Source: a bacterium | GTDB taxonomy: Bacteria; Krumholzibacteriota; Krumholzibacteriia; LZORAL124-64-63 | DNA length: 64,000 nt | Reading direction: 5' to 3' | Assembly: GCA_016703265.1 (NCBI GenBank) | Contig: JADJCK010000005.1 | Location: forward strand, 186,001 to 250,000 | Part shown: piece by piece, positions 17,241 through 25,716 of the stretch | Layout: each line of letters starts with the position of its first letter | Position numbering within the stretch: position 1 is the first letter of the stretch | Made by a program: the position numbers and the translations under genes | The notes under the pieces: generated by a model | Told to the model about the DNA's origin: nothing | Seen by the model: the letters and a program-made list of their open reading frames with translations, nothing else | Database searches by the model: none

Positions 17241-20200
17241 TCAATGGAAATCATGGCTCGGACTCGGCACCGGCACCTGTGACAGCCGCGGTTCCCAGAT
17301 CGTGTCGATGATGATGTGCGCGACGCCGTCGGCCGTCTGGATCTTCCCCGTCACGCCCATCAGCGACAGCGTGCGCGCCAGCACGCGGAACCGCTCCCAG
17401 ATGTCGTTCCACGCCAGCGCGTTCACGAAACCGGTTTCATCCTCCAGCGTCATGAACGTCACCCCCTTGGCCGTGTGCGGCCGCTGCCGGCAAATCACAA
17501 TGCCCACATAATCGCACCGCACCCCATGCCTGAGCCGGTTGACCTCTTCCGCCGTCGGCCACCCGCGGTCCCGCAACGCCCCCGCAGCGGCTCCAACAAA
17601 TGCGCCCGAGGACTGTGCCCCCCCCGCTTCCAATCCCAGTTCACACTGTCAAACCACCCCAACTCGGGAAGCACGGGCGCCGCCGCCTCCGGCAACGCCA
17701 ACAACAACTGCTCCGGCCGATCCCGCCGACTTATCCCATGCACCACCCAAAGCGCCCGCCTCCGCTCCGCCTCAAATCCCGCCAGCCCCCCGCACTCGGC
17801 CAGCGAAGTCAGAGTCTCAATCGGCACCTGTGCCCGCCGATGCAGATCAGCAATGTCCCTGTATGGCCGCATCGCGACGATGCGCTCCGCCACCTCCCGC
17901 CGCATCCCCTTGACGTACCGTAAGCCCATGCGGACCGCCATTGGAGTTGGTGACGCGACGGAGGTGTGTGTGAGTCCGCTCCAGGCTCCGCGCTTCGCCC
18001 TTCGGGCTCGCTCGGGCCTTCGGCCCGAGTCGCCAGGAGCGGACCCACACACACCTCCGTCGCACACCGGCTCTAATATGCAGTCCCAATCGCTTAATGT
18101 GACGTCTATGGGGAGAATGGGGATCCCGTGGCGTTTCGCATCTTCCACGATCGTCCCGGAGGTGTAGAAGCCCATCGGTTGTGCATTCAACAGGGCACAG
18201 GTAAACACGTCGGGGTGGTGGCACTTGAGCCACGAGGTGGCATAGGCGATGAGCGCAAAGCTTGCCGCATGGTTGGAAGACGCGCTCGGCAAAGTCGGGC
18301 GCTATTCCCTTGGCCACCATGCGCGTGACGAGCTTGTCGCGGTGCTGCTCCATCGGCCCGTGCGAACGCCAGGTGGCCATGTCGCGGCGCAGCTGGTCCG
18401 CCTCGCCGGGCGTGTAGTCGGCCGCGACCATCGCCAGGCGCATCACCTGTTCCTGGAACAGCGGCACGCCCAGGGTCTTGCGCAGGATCGGCTCCAGCGA
18501 CGGGTGCGGGTACGCGACCTTCTCGCGCCCGTGCCGCCGCTCGATGTACGGGTGCAGCATGCCGCCGGTGATGGGCCCGGGCCGGATGATCGCCACCTGG
18601 ATGACCAGGTCGTAGTAGTTGTCCGGCCGCAGCCGCGGCAGCATGTTCATCTGCGCGCGGCTCTCGACCTGGAAGGTGCCCACCGAGTCGCCGCGGTGCA
18701 GCATGGCGAAGGTGGGGCGGTCGTCGCGCGGGATGCGCGCCAGTGACATCTCCAGGCCGCGGTGTGCGCGCAGCAGCTCGAAGGCGCGGTGCAGGTGGTT
18801 CAGCGCGCCCAGACCCAGCAGGTCGACCTTGAACAGGCCCAGCGACTCGACCGCGTACTTGTCCCACTGGATGACCGTGCGGCCGGGCATGGTCGCGTTC
18901 TCGATCGGCACCAGGTCGTGCACCGGCTCGTGCCCGAGCAGGAATCCGCCGGGATGGATCGAGAGGTGCCGCGGCACCTCCTGGATCTCGTCGACCAGGC
19001 GCCGGAAGTGGGCGATGAGCGGCGAGGCGGGGTCGAAGCCGGCGCCGCGGAACGTCTCGTCCTCGATGTCGTCGGCGCGGTAGTGGCTGGCCAGCTTGGC
19101 CAGGCGGTCCAGGTTCACCGCCGGCAGCCCCAGCGCCTTGCCCACCTCGCGGATGGCCGAACGCGGCCGGAAGCGCACCACGTTGGCGACCATCGCTGCG
19201 CGCTCGCGCCCGTACTTCTCGTAGACGTGGCGGATGACCTCCTCGCGCCGGTCGTGCTCGATGTCCAGGTCGATGTCCGGCGGCTCGGCCCGCTCGCGCG
19301 AGATGAAGCGCTCGAACAGCAGGTCCACCTCGCGCGGGTTCACGGCCGTGATCTTCAGGCAGTAGCAGGTGATGGAGTTGGCCGCCGAGCCGCGCCCCTG
19401 GCAGAGGATGCCCTGCTCGCGGCAGAACCGCACGATCTCGTACATCGTCAGGAAGTAGCCGTCGTAGTCCAGTTCGTGGATCAGCGCGAGTTCGGTGTCC
19501 ATGCGCGCGCCCATGTCGCGCGGCACCGGGTCGCCGAAGCGCTCGCGGGCGCCCTGCCACGCCAGGTGGTCCAGCCAGCGCGCGGTCGACATGCCGAACG
19601 GCAGGTGTTCGGATGGGTAGCGGTAGCGCAGGTCGCCCAAATCGAAGCTGCAGCGTTCCGCGATCTCGAGCGTGCGGGCTACGGCGGCCGGGTCGTCGCG
19701 GAACAGCCGCGCGAACGCGCGCGGCCCGAGGATGGCATGGCGGTCGTTGGGGCGCAGGCGCAGCCCCGCCTGCTGGACGGTCACGCCCTCGCGCACGCAG
19801 GTCAGCACGTCCTGCAGCGGGCGCTTCTCCTTCACGTGGTAGAGCACCTCGACCGTCGCGACGGTGCCCAGCCCGAACCGCGCGGCCCGGCGCCTGAGGC
19901 GGGCCTCGGCGCGCAGGTCGGTGGCCTGGCGATGGCGCGCCACCAGCGCGTACAGCCGGTCGCCGAAGGCCTCGCGCAGCGTTCCGGCCGTGCGCGCGGC
20001 GCCGCTGCCGTCCTCGCGGGCCAGCAGGCTGGCGCCGCTGCCCCACAGCGCGAGCAGGCCGTCGGCGTGGGCGGCGATCTCGTCCCAGGTGACGAGGCAG
20101 GTGCCCTTGGGCGAGCGCAGCCGACCCGCGGTCAGCAGGCGGCACAGGTTCGTGTAGCCGCGGCGATCGGTCGCGAGCAGGATGATGGTTGACGTATCAA

Positions 20201-20522
20201 CCGGCGGGGCGCCGCCAAACGGGTCAACGCTGCCGGAGGCCAGGCCGGCGATGGTTGACGGGTCAACCATCACGCCGCCGTCGCTGCGCATTGCCGCCAG
20301 GCCCGCGTCGACCACGGTCACCTGGCTCCCGATGATCAGCGCCACGCCGGCGCCCCTGGCCGCCTGGTACGCCGCCGGCACGCCGTACACGCCGTCCTTG
20401 TCGGTCAGCGCCAGCGCCGGCAGCTTCAGCGCGGCCGCGCGCGCGACCAGGTCGTCGGGCGCCGAGGCGCCCTCGAGGAACGAGTAGTACGACTTGCACC
20501 ACAGCGGCACGTAGGTGGACAT
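17241..20522 (-). pseudogene. dnaE2: Error-prone DNA polymerase III alpha subunit DnaE2, frame-broken
   Basis: This is the replicative-type polymerase of the ImuA/ImuB/DnaE2 translesion mutasome. From ATG 20522 the frame holds the PHP domain (LWCKSYYSFLEGASAPDDL, ALTDKDGVYG) and the polymerase core (PPDIDLDIEHDRREEVI) through ERVF. There it breaks (about 18275): about 13 residues corresponding to the RGFGEYGFPES motif are missing, a net loss near 38 bp. The next frame resumes at HAASFALIAYATSWLKCHH. A 109-bp palindromic element interrupts the gene at 17955-18063 while keeping the frame open. A second break at 17579-17583 (a C5 run, one base short) precedes the OB-fold end (RQRPHTAKGVTFMTLEDETG). 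The two losses total 39, so overall phase is restored. Codon use between the two breaks is unlike the rest. It starts 8 bases after the imuB stop. Confidence 0.88.
17955..18063. repeat. 109-bp palindromic element inside dnaE2
   Basis: Two 28-base arms (17955-17982 and 18036-18063) are inverted copies with one mismatch (27/28). The 53-base centre contains two smaller hairpins with TTC loops: GCCC/GGGC at 17997-18007 and CTCGGGCC/GGCCCGAG at 18011-18029. On the coding strand it is read through as roughly 36 extra Arg/Ala/Gly-rich residues between DWDCILEP and AVRMGLRYVKGM, which are adjacent in ordinary DnaE2 proteins. The form resembles palindromic elements known to insert within Rickettsia proteins. 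No second copy is seen in the window. Confidence 0.85.
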
Positions 20523-20530
20523 GGGCGCGC

Positions 20531-22279
20531 CTACTCGACGAAGCCGTGCAGGTACCAGCGCTGCTCGGCCTCGGCGTGGAACAGCCACAGCACGCGACCG
20601 CCGTCGGCTTCCAGGTAGTGGTAGGCGCGGCGCACCTCGCCCGACCACCAGCCGCCCGAGAGCAGGAACGGCCCGTGGGCGCGCAGCGCGTCCTGACCCA
20701 GGGCCGGCACGCCGGGCGTCGCGGCCGCGCGCACCAGCTGCGCAGGGTCGGTGAGGATCAGCTCCGGACCGCCGCCCACCAGCGGGCGCGGACGTGGCAG
20801 CACGCGTCGCACGAGTTGCGGACGCGGAGCCGTCGCAGTCGCAGTCGCCGCCGTTTTCGCAGCAGCCGCAGCCGGCTCCGGCGCAACCGCACCGGTGATG
20901 TCACGCCAGCCGTAACCCTGCTCGGGCAGGTGGCCGGGACGCAGCTCGGCGCGGGCCACGGCGCTGTCGCCCATCTCGGCGCGCAGGCGGGCCACCGCGC
21001 GCAACGCGGCTTCGGGATCACGGCGCGGGCGACGACGGAACAGTTCCAGCGCCTCGGCCGGCGCGGCGGTCGGTGCGATGGAGACGGTCACCCGTTCCAC
21101 GCCCGCGGCCAGGTCCAGGTTTTCCAGCCGCAGGCGCACCAGTTCGGTCAGCAGCACCACGTCGAGCGTGGGGGAGGCCGGCCGCAGGTCGTGCGACAGC
21201 AGCGTGCCGGCGCGATCGGCCAGCCGCAGTTCCAGGCGCAGCAGTGCCACCGCGCGCGTCTCGTCGGCCAGCCTGGCCAGCAGCGGATGCAGCCGGCGCT
21301 TGATGACGAAGAGCAGGCGCCAGGCGTCGGTCTCCGGTTCGTCGAAGTGTTCCTCGGCGCGCACCGGCTCGGGCGGCAGGGCGGGTTGCAGCGGGTCGAA
21401 GCCCAGGCCGCGCGCCAGCTGCACCAGCTTCAGCGTGCCGGCGCCGAACCGCGCGCCGAGGCCCGCGGCCGGCAGGCGCAGCAGGTCGTCGATGGTCTTC
21501 AGGCCCAGCCGCGTCAGGTCGTCGCGCACGGCGGGGGCCAGGTCCAGCCGCGAGAGCGGCACGCGGCGGCAGGCCGCCTGCTCGGCCGCGGGCGCGTCGA
21601 GCACCAGCACCTCGCGGTGGGCGCGGCTGAGGCAGCAGGTGCCGAAGCGCGAGTAGCCGACGGTGACGCCGGCCGTGAAGTGCGCGCGCTGCAGCGACTG
21701 CCACAGCCGCGCCGCCCACTGGCGCGGCGTGCCGTCGACGCGCTCGAGCCCGCCCGCATCCAGCCAGAACACGCCGGGATCGTCGCCCGCCGGTTCGACG
21801 CGCGGGCTGTAGCGCAGCAGGTGACGGTGCAGCGCGGCCACCGCCTTGTCGCGGCGCGTGTCGGTGACCGTGGTCGCGCGCAGCCGGTGGTCGACCGACA
21901 GCGCCGCCGCATAGCGCATGCCCGGCAATATGCCGACGCGCAGCGCCGCCTCGTTGACCCACAGCAGCGGCGCCAGCGGATTGTCCTGTTCCACGACGGC
22001 GGCCGGCTCGCCGCGCCACTCGGGCTGCCGGCGCAGCACCAGCTGCAGGGGAAACGCCGGCAAGGCCACGCAGGCGATGCGGTCGGTGCGATGGATGGCG
22101 GCGGCGCGCGCCAGGAGCGCGGGGCGGGGGCTGTCGTCCTCTGCTTCTTCACAACCCGCGGCTTCGCAGTCCGCAGCCTCGCCGCCGGTGACGGGCTCAC
22201 CCGCCTCGTCGAGCGGCACGCGCCGCGCTTCCGCGCCGGCAGTCCGGCGATGCGCCTCAGGAAAGGCCCTCCGGACCAT
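20531..22279 (-). CDS. imuB: ImuB, Y-family polymerase-like mutasome protein
   Basis: The protein has 582 residues. After an acidic low-complexity N-terminus (residues 20-55) comes the Y-family palm/fingers-like region starting IACVALPAFPLQLVLRR. The catalytic acidic residues expected of an active polymerase are not in place, as usual for ImuB, which acts as the scaffold linking DnaE2 and the beta clamp. The thumb/little-finger part (LGLKTIDDLLRLPAAGLGARFG) and the C-terminal region ending YHYLEADGGRVLWLFHAEAEQRWYLHGFVE follow. ATG 22279 overlaps the end of imuA by about 23 bases, indicating translational coupling. Confidence 0.88.
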   Translation of the reverse strand: MVRRAFPEAHRRTAGAEARRVPLDEAGEPVTGGEAADCEAAGCEEAEDDSPRPALLARAAAIHRTDRIACVALPAFPLQLVLRRQPEWRGEPAAVVEQDNPLAPLLWVNEAALRVGILPGMRYAAALSVDHRLRATTVTDTRRDKAVAALHRHLLRYSPRVEPAGDDPGVFWLDAGGLERVDGTPRQWAARLWQSLQRAHFTAGVTVGYSRFGTCCLSRAHREVLVLDAPAAEQAACRRVPLSRLDLAPAVRDDLTRLGLKTIDDLLRLPAAGLGARFGAGTLKLVQLARGLGFDPLQPALPPEPVRAEEHFDEPETDAWRLLFVIKRRLHPLLARLADETRAVALLRLELRLADRAGTLLSHDLRPASPTLDVVLLTELVRLRLENLDLAAGVERVTVSIAPTAAPAEALELFRRRPRRDPEAALRAVARLRAEMGDSAVARAELRPGHLPEQGYGWRDITGAVAPEPAAAAAKTAATATATAPRPQLVRRVLPRPRPLVGGGPELILTDPAQLVRAAATPGVPALGQDALRAHGPFLLSGGWWSGEVRRAYHYLEADGGRVLWLFHAEAEQRWYLHGFVE

Positions 22280-22979
22280 GCCGCACCTCCCGCCAGGTCC
22301 AGCCGGGTCCGCGGCGCTTGTCCTTCAGGGTGGTGATTTCGCAGGTGAAGCGGCGCCCGTCGCGCGAGCGCCTGCGCGCGGCCTGCCCGCGCAGCGAAAC
22401 GAGCGAGCCGAGCGACGACTCGCCGGGCTGCTTGTCCGTCAGGCAGACCACCGCCGCGTCGTGCTTGAGCGCCAGCTGCACGAGGCGCCCCTGCAGGGGC
22501 GTGGGCATGGCGGCACTCGTCCCCAGATCGAGTACCACCAGCCCGAACGCCCCCGAACGCAGGAGCACATCGGCAGCGCGGCCGGCCAGCAACGCGTCCT
22601 TCGCCTGCACGACGACCAGCGTCGCGAGGTCGACGCCGCAGGTCGCCGCATCCGGCGGGAAGAAGATCGCCCGCGTGGCGCTGATCCACGCCACCGGCTC
22701 GCCGTCGCGCTGCGCGTCGACCACCAGACTGACAGCCGTGGAGAGCAGCGCGCCGTCCTGCCCGGCGCTCAGCTCGCACAGGCGACCCGCCAGCTCGGCG
22801 CGCGACCAGGCGGGTCGCCCGGCAGGCACTGGCTCGAGCGTCTCGCCCAGGCGGCGCAGCGCCGGATGGGCCAGCACGTTCGCTTGGGCCAGAACGTCCA
22901 GGGCCAGATTGCCGTCGACCGGATGATCCAGACCCGACGACAGGGACAACGATGCTGGATCATGGGCTGCGATAGCCAT
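22257..22979 (-). CDS. imuA: ImuA, RecA-like mutasome protein
   Basis: The protein has 240 residues with a RecA/SulA-like fold. Recognisable parts are ALLSTAVSLVVDAQRDGEPVAWIS, the FPPDAATCGVDLATLVVVQ segment typical of ImuA, GAFGLVVLDLG and ALKHDAAVVCLTDKQP. ImuA is required with ImuB and DnaE2 for damage-induced mutagenesis. ATG 22979 has GGAGG six bases upstream. An in-frame GTG at 22994 would contain that site. It lies downstream of lexA on the same strand with a 128-base gap that has no evident hairpin. Confidence 0.82.
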   Translation of the reverse strand: MAIAAHDPASLSLSSGLDHPVDGNLALDVLAQANVLAHPALRRLGETLEPVPAGRPAWSRAELAGRLCELSAGQDGALLSTAVSLVVDAQRDGEPVAWISATRAIFFPPDAATCGVDLATLVVVQAKDALLAGRAADVLLRSGAFGLVVLDLGTSAAMPTPLQGRLVQLALKHDAAVVCLTDKQPGESSLGSLVSLRGQAARRRSRDGRRFTCEITTLKDKRRGPGWTWREVRHGPEGLS

Positions 22980-23107
22980 GACCGACCTCCACACGGGACG
23001 GTGACCGGGCTGATCCTCGATCTCATCGCCCGACGCTGGGGGCGCCGGGTTGCCGCCGGCCCGCAGGGAGCCGGTACCCAGACAAGCGTGGGCTTCAGGA
23101 CAAGCCG

Positions 23108-23758
23108 TCAGGCCAGCCGTCGGCGCACTTCCACAACCTTGCCCAGGATCCGGATCTCCGTCTCCGGCGTGAAAACCCCTGGTGCGAACACAATGGGCGC
23201 GAAGGCCGGGTTCTCCGGCTGGAGGACGATCTGCCCTTCGCGCAACCGCAGCCGCTTCACCGTAGCCTCGTCCCGCACCTGGGCGACGACGATCTCGCCG
23301 TCACGTGCGGTGTCCTGCCGACGCACGATGACCACATCGCCCGGCAGGATGCCGGCGCCGGTCATGCTCTCGCCCCGCACGGTCAGGGCGAACAGTTCCT
23401 CGTCGCCGGCCAGGCCCTCGACCGCGAGCCAGCCGTCAGGATCCTCGATGGCCTCGCGCGGCGCGCCGGCCTGCACGCGGCCCAGCCGCGGCACCATCCG
23501 GATGCCCGGCGCCGGGCCGCTGTCCGCGGGCAGGCGATACCCGCGGGAACGGCCCGGCGACTTGGCCAGCCGCCCATCGGCGACCAGCGCCTCGAGATGC
23601 TGCCGCGCCGACTCCACGGCCTTGAACCCGAACGCCTGCTGCACCTCGCGCACCGTGGGCGGCGATCCGGCGGCCAGCCGCTCGCGCACGAAGGCCAGCA
23701 CCTCGGCGCGGATGGTGCCGCGGGGGCGGGAGGCTTTCGGGGTGCTGCGCGGGGGCAT
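23108..23758 (-). CDS. lexA: LexA repressor
   Basis: The protein has 216 residues. The N-terminal winged helix (TVREVQQAFGFKAVESARQHLEALVADG) recognises DNA. The C-terminal S24 peptidase domain has the self-cleavage bond Ala97-Gly98 (RVQAGAP), the nucleophile Ser131 (RGESMTG) and the general base Lys168 (ATVKRL). Cleavage stimulated by RecA filaments would derepress the imuA-imuB-dnaE2 genes downstream. AGGAGA about 8 bases before ATG 23758 supports the start. A palindromic operator candidate overlaps its own promoter, so autoregulation is likely. The HTH differs from the E. coli form, so a non-E. coli SOS box is expected. Confidence 0.93.
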   Translation of the reverse strand: MPPRSTPKASRPRGTIRAEVLAFVRERLAAGSPPTVREVQQAFGFKAVESARQHLEALVADGRLAKSPGRSRGYRLPADSGPAPGIRMVPRLGRVQAGAPREAIEDPDGWLAVEGLAGDEELFALTVRGESMTGAGILPGDVVIVRRQDTARDGEIVVAQVRDEATVKRLRLREGQIVLQPENPAFAPIVFAPGVFTPETEIRILGKVVEVRRRLA

Positions 23759-24166
23759 GGGCCTGATCTCCTGTTGAAGGTGCTTCCTGATGAAGGTGCT
23801 TCGGTTGACAGGGATGATTTAAGCAGACAAATGACTGTTTTGTCAATCGTGAAATGCGAAAATATGGCGAATAAACGGCGTGAGGTGCCCGGTACAAGGG
23901 ATGGGGGCGCACCCCTCGGATTGGCCACAAGATGCGGCGTCAGGAGTTGCGCCGGCGCAAGTCGATGGGCGCGTCGGTGCGCCATCGGCCCTGCGGCGGC
24001 GGGCGCCACGGCGACCAGGGGGGATGTTATAAAAAAGGTGACATGGCTATGATTTGTATATCACAGTAGCGTTATGTAAAAAATAACAATGTTTTTAATT
24101 TGTTTGAAATCAACATATTGCCAACGGCCCGACGATTGCAATGCCTCCCCTCAAAGGAGGTCCATC
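23759..24166. other. Intergenic region between lexA and the Fe-S repair gene
   Basis: The left part holds the lexA leader and promoter. Positions 23880-24020 are GC-rich and show nothing I recognise. From about 24025 to 24125 the sequence is strikingly A/T-rich for this genome. It contains a -10-like TATGAT (24048-24053, weak -35 TGTTAT 17 bases upstream) and the inverted repeat GTTAT-N7-ATAAC. No canonical FNR or NsrR site is evident. Confidence 0.5.
23817..23846 (-). promoter_or_regulatory. lexA promoter with putative LexA operator
   Basis: On the minus strand TTGACA (23846-23841) and TTAAAT (23822-23817) are 18 bases apart. The inverted repeat GACAAA-N7-TTTGTC (23826-23844) overlaps the -35 box and fills the spacer, so a bound dimer would block RNA polymerase. 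It is the only such repeat near lexA and is my best candidate for the SOS box of this organism. Confidence 0.65.
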
Positions 24167-24835
24167 ATGACCCACGGAACCCAGACGACCCTCGCCGAAC
24201 TCGCCGTGACCCATCCCGACGCCTCGCGCATCTTCCACCGCGAGCGCCTTGACTACTGCTGCGGCGGCAAGCGCACGCTGGCCGACGCCTGCCAGGAGCG
24301 CGGGCTCGCCGCCGCCGCCATCCTCACCGAGATCGAGAGCCTGGAGCACGATCGCACCACCAGTGTCTCCTGGGCCGAGCGCCCCCTGGCCGAACTGGTG
24401 CCGTTCATCATCAATCGCTACCACGATGAACTGCGCCTGGAACTGCCGGAGCTCATCGCGCTGGCGGAGAAGGTCGAGGACCGCCACGCCGATAAGACGA
24501 CCGTGCCGCACGGGCTGGCCGCGCACCTGAAGCAGGTGCAGGCCGCCGTGCTGGAGCACCTGGCCAAGGAGGAGCAGATCCTCTTTCCGATCATCCTCGC
24601 CGGGAACGGAGCTCTGGCCGGCGCTCCCGTGCAGGTGATGCTGCACGAGCACCATGAGCACGCCCGCAATCTCCAGCGCACGCGCGACCTGGCCCACGAC
24701 TTCGTGCCCCCGGCAGAGGCGTGCACGACCTGGGAGGCGCTCTACCTGCGGCTGGGGATCCTCGAGGCCGATCTCATGGAGCACATCCACCTGGAGAACA
24801 ACGTCCTGTTCCCGCGTGCGCTGAACGAACGCTGA
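24167..24835 (+). CDS. ytfE: Iron-sulfur cluster repair di-iron protein (RIC/YtfE/ScdA)
   Basis: The protein has 222 residues, the family length. The N-terminal ScdA_N domain has the DYCCGGKRTL motif. The following hemerythrin-like four-helix bundle supplies the iron ligands: His/Glu in NRYHDELRLELPEL, HLAKEEQILFP, MLHEHHEHA and DLMEHIHLENNVLFP. These proteins repair Fe-S clusters damaged by nitric oxide or oxidants. AAAGGAGG six bases upstream fixes ATG 24167. A 100-base A/T-rich upstream region probably carries stress-responsive control. Confidence 0.92.
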   Translation: MTHGTQTTLAELAVTHPDASRIFHRERLDYCCGGKRTLADACQERGLAAAAILTEIESLEHDRTTSVSWAERPLAELVPFIINRYHDELRLELPELIALAEKVEDRHADKTTVPHGLAAHLKQVQAAVLEHLAKEEQILFPIILAGNGALAGAPVQVMLHEHHEHARNLQRTRDLAHDFVPPAEACTTWEALYLRLGILEADLMEHIHLENNVLFPRALNER

Positions 24836-24920
24836 GCGGGGGCGGCGAGTACGGGCCACGCGCGCTACATTGGCGGACTCATGCGCAGGCTGTGGGCCGT
24901 TCCGGACAAGGGTGGGGAAG

Positions 24921-25697
24921 ATGCCGCGATTCAGGATGGGCACGTTGAGCAGGACCGTGTTGGCCGCCCTGGCCATCGGAGCGGCCGGCGCCGGAGCCGC
25001 CCTGGCTGCGGCGCCGCAGCACCGCCTGGCGCTCGAGCTCGAGGCCGGGCCCGCCTGGCAGAGCTACAACGACGTGCAGATCCCCAACAACGACACGGCC
25101 ACGCGCTTCTCGCTGAGCGACGCCGTCGGCAAGGGGCCGTGGGCCGCCGGGCGCGTCTACCTCACCTGGCACCTGAGCGAGGCCAGCGACCTGCGCGCCC
25201 TGTACGCGCCGCTGACGATCAACGAGCCGGGCGAACTGGCCGGCCCGGTGTCGTTCGCCGGCGGCGACTTCAACGCCGGGCAGGCCCTCGCCACCTTCAA
25301 GTTCAACTCGTACCGGCTCACGTACCGCCACCGCTTCCACGAAGGGGAGCGCTGGTCGTGGTGGTGGGGCGGCACCGCGAAGATCCGCGACGCACGCATC
25401 GCCCTGGAACAGGACGGCGTCATCGCCGCGAAGGACGACCTCGGCTTCGTGCCGCTTCTGCACATCTCCGGCGAGTGGCGGCCGGCGGCCGCCTGGCGCG
25501 TCACCTTCGACGCCGACGCGCTGGCCGGCGGTCCCGGCCGCGCCGAGGACGTGGCGCTGAAGCTCTCGCGCGACCTGGGTGAGCAGGTGCGCCTGGCCGT
25601 CGGCTACCGGCTGGTCGAGGGCGGCGCCGACGTTGACGAGGTCTACACGTTCACCTGGCTGCACTATGCGGTGGCTTCGGTGCGGGTGGATTTCTAG
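24921..25697 (+). CDS. Outer membrane beta-barrel protein, unknown function
   Basis: The protein has 258 residues: a signal peptide (LSRTVLAALAIGAAGAGAALA) and then amphipathic beta-strand alternation to a terminal Phe (WLHYAVASVRVDF), the usual signal for barrel insertion. Blocks such as FNSYRLTYRHRFHEGERWSWWWGGTAKI resemble small porin-like or OmpW-like barrels, but I cannot name a family. ATG 24921 follows GGGTGGGGAAG closely. An in-frame ATG at 24936 is possible. It is convergent with the glycosylasparaginase gene. Confidence 0.7.
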   Translation: MPRFRMGTLSRTVLAALAIGAAGAGAALAAAPQHRLALELEAGPAWQSYNDVQIPNNDTATRFSLSDAVGKGPWAAGRVYLTWHLSEASDLRALYAPLTINEPGELAGPVSFAGGDFNAGQALATFKFNSYRLTYRHRFHEGERWSWWWGGTAKIRDARIALEQDGVIAAKDDLGFVPLLHISGEWRPAAAWRVTFDADALAGGPGRAEDVALKLSRDLGEQVRLAVGYRLVEGGADVDEVYTFTWLHYAVASVRVDF

Positions 25698-25716
25698 GCG
25701 GCCGTGCAGCGGTCGC

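Noticed and set aside
17618..17625. C8 homopolymer suspected of causing a frame break in dnaE2.
   Set aside because: The reading frame is continuous across it (DWKRGGHSPRAH); the break lies at the C5 run 17579-17583.
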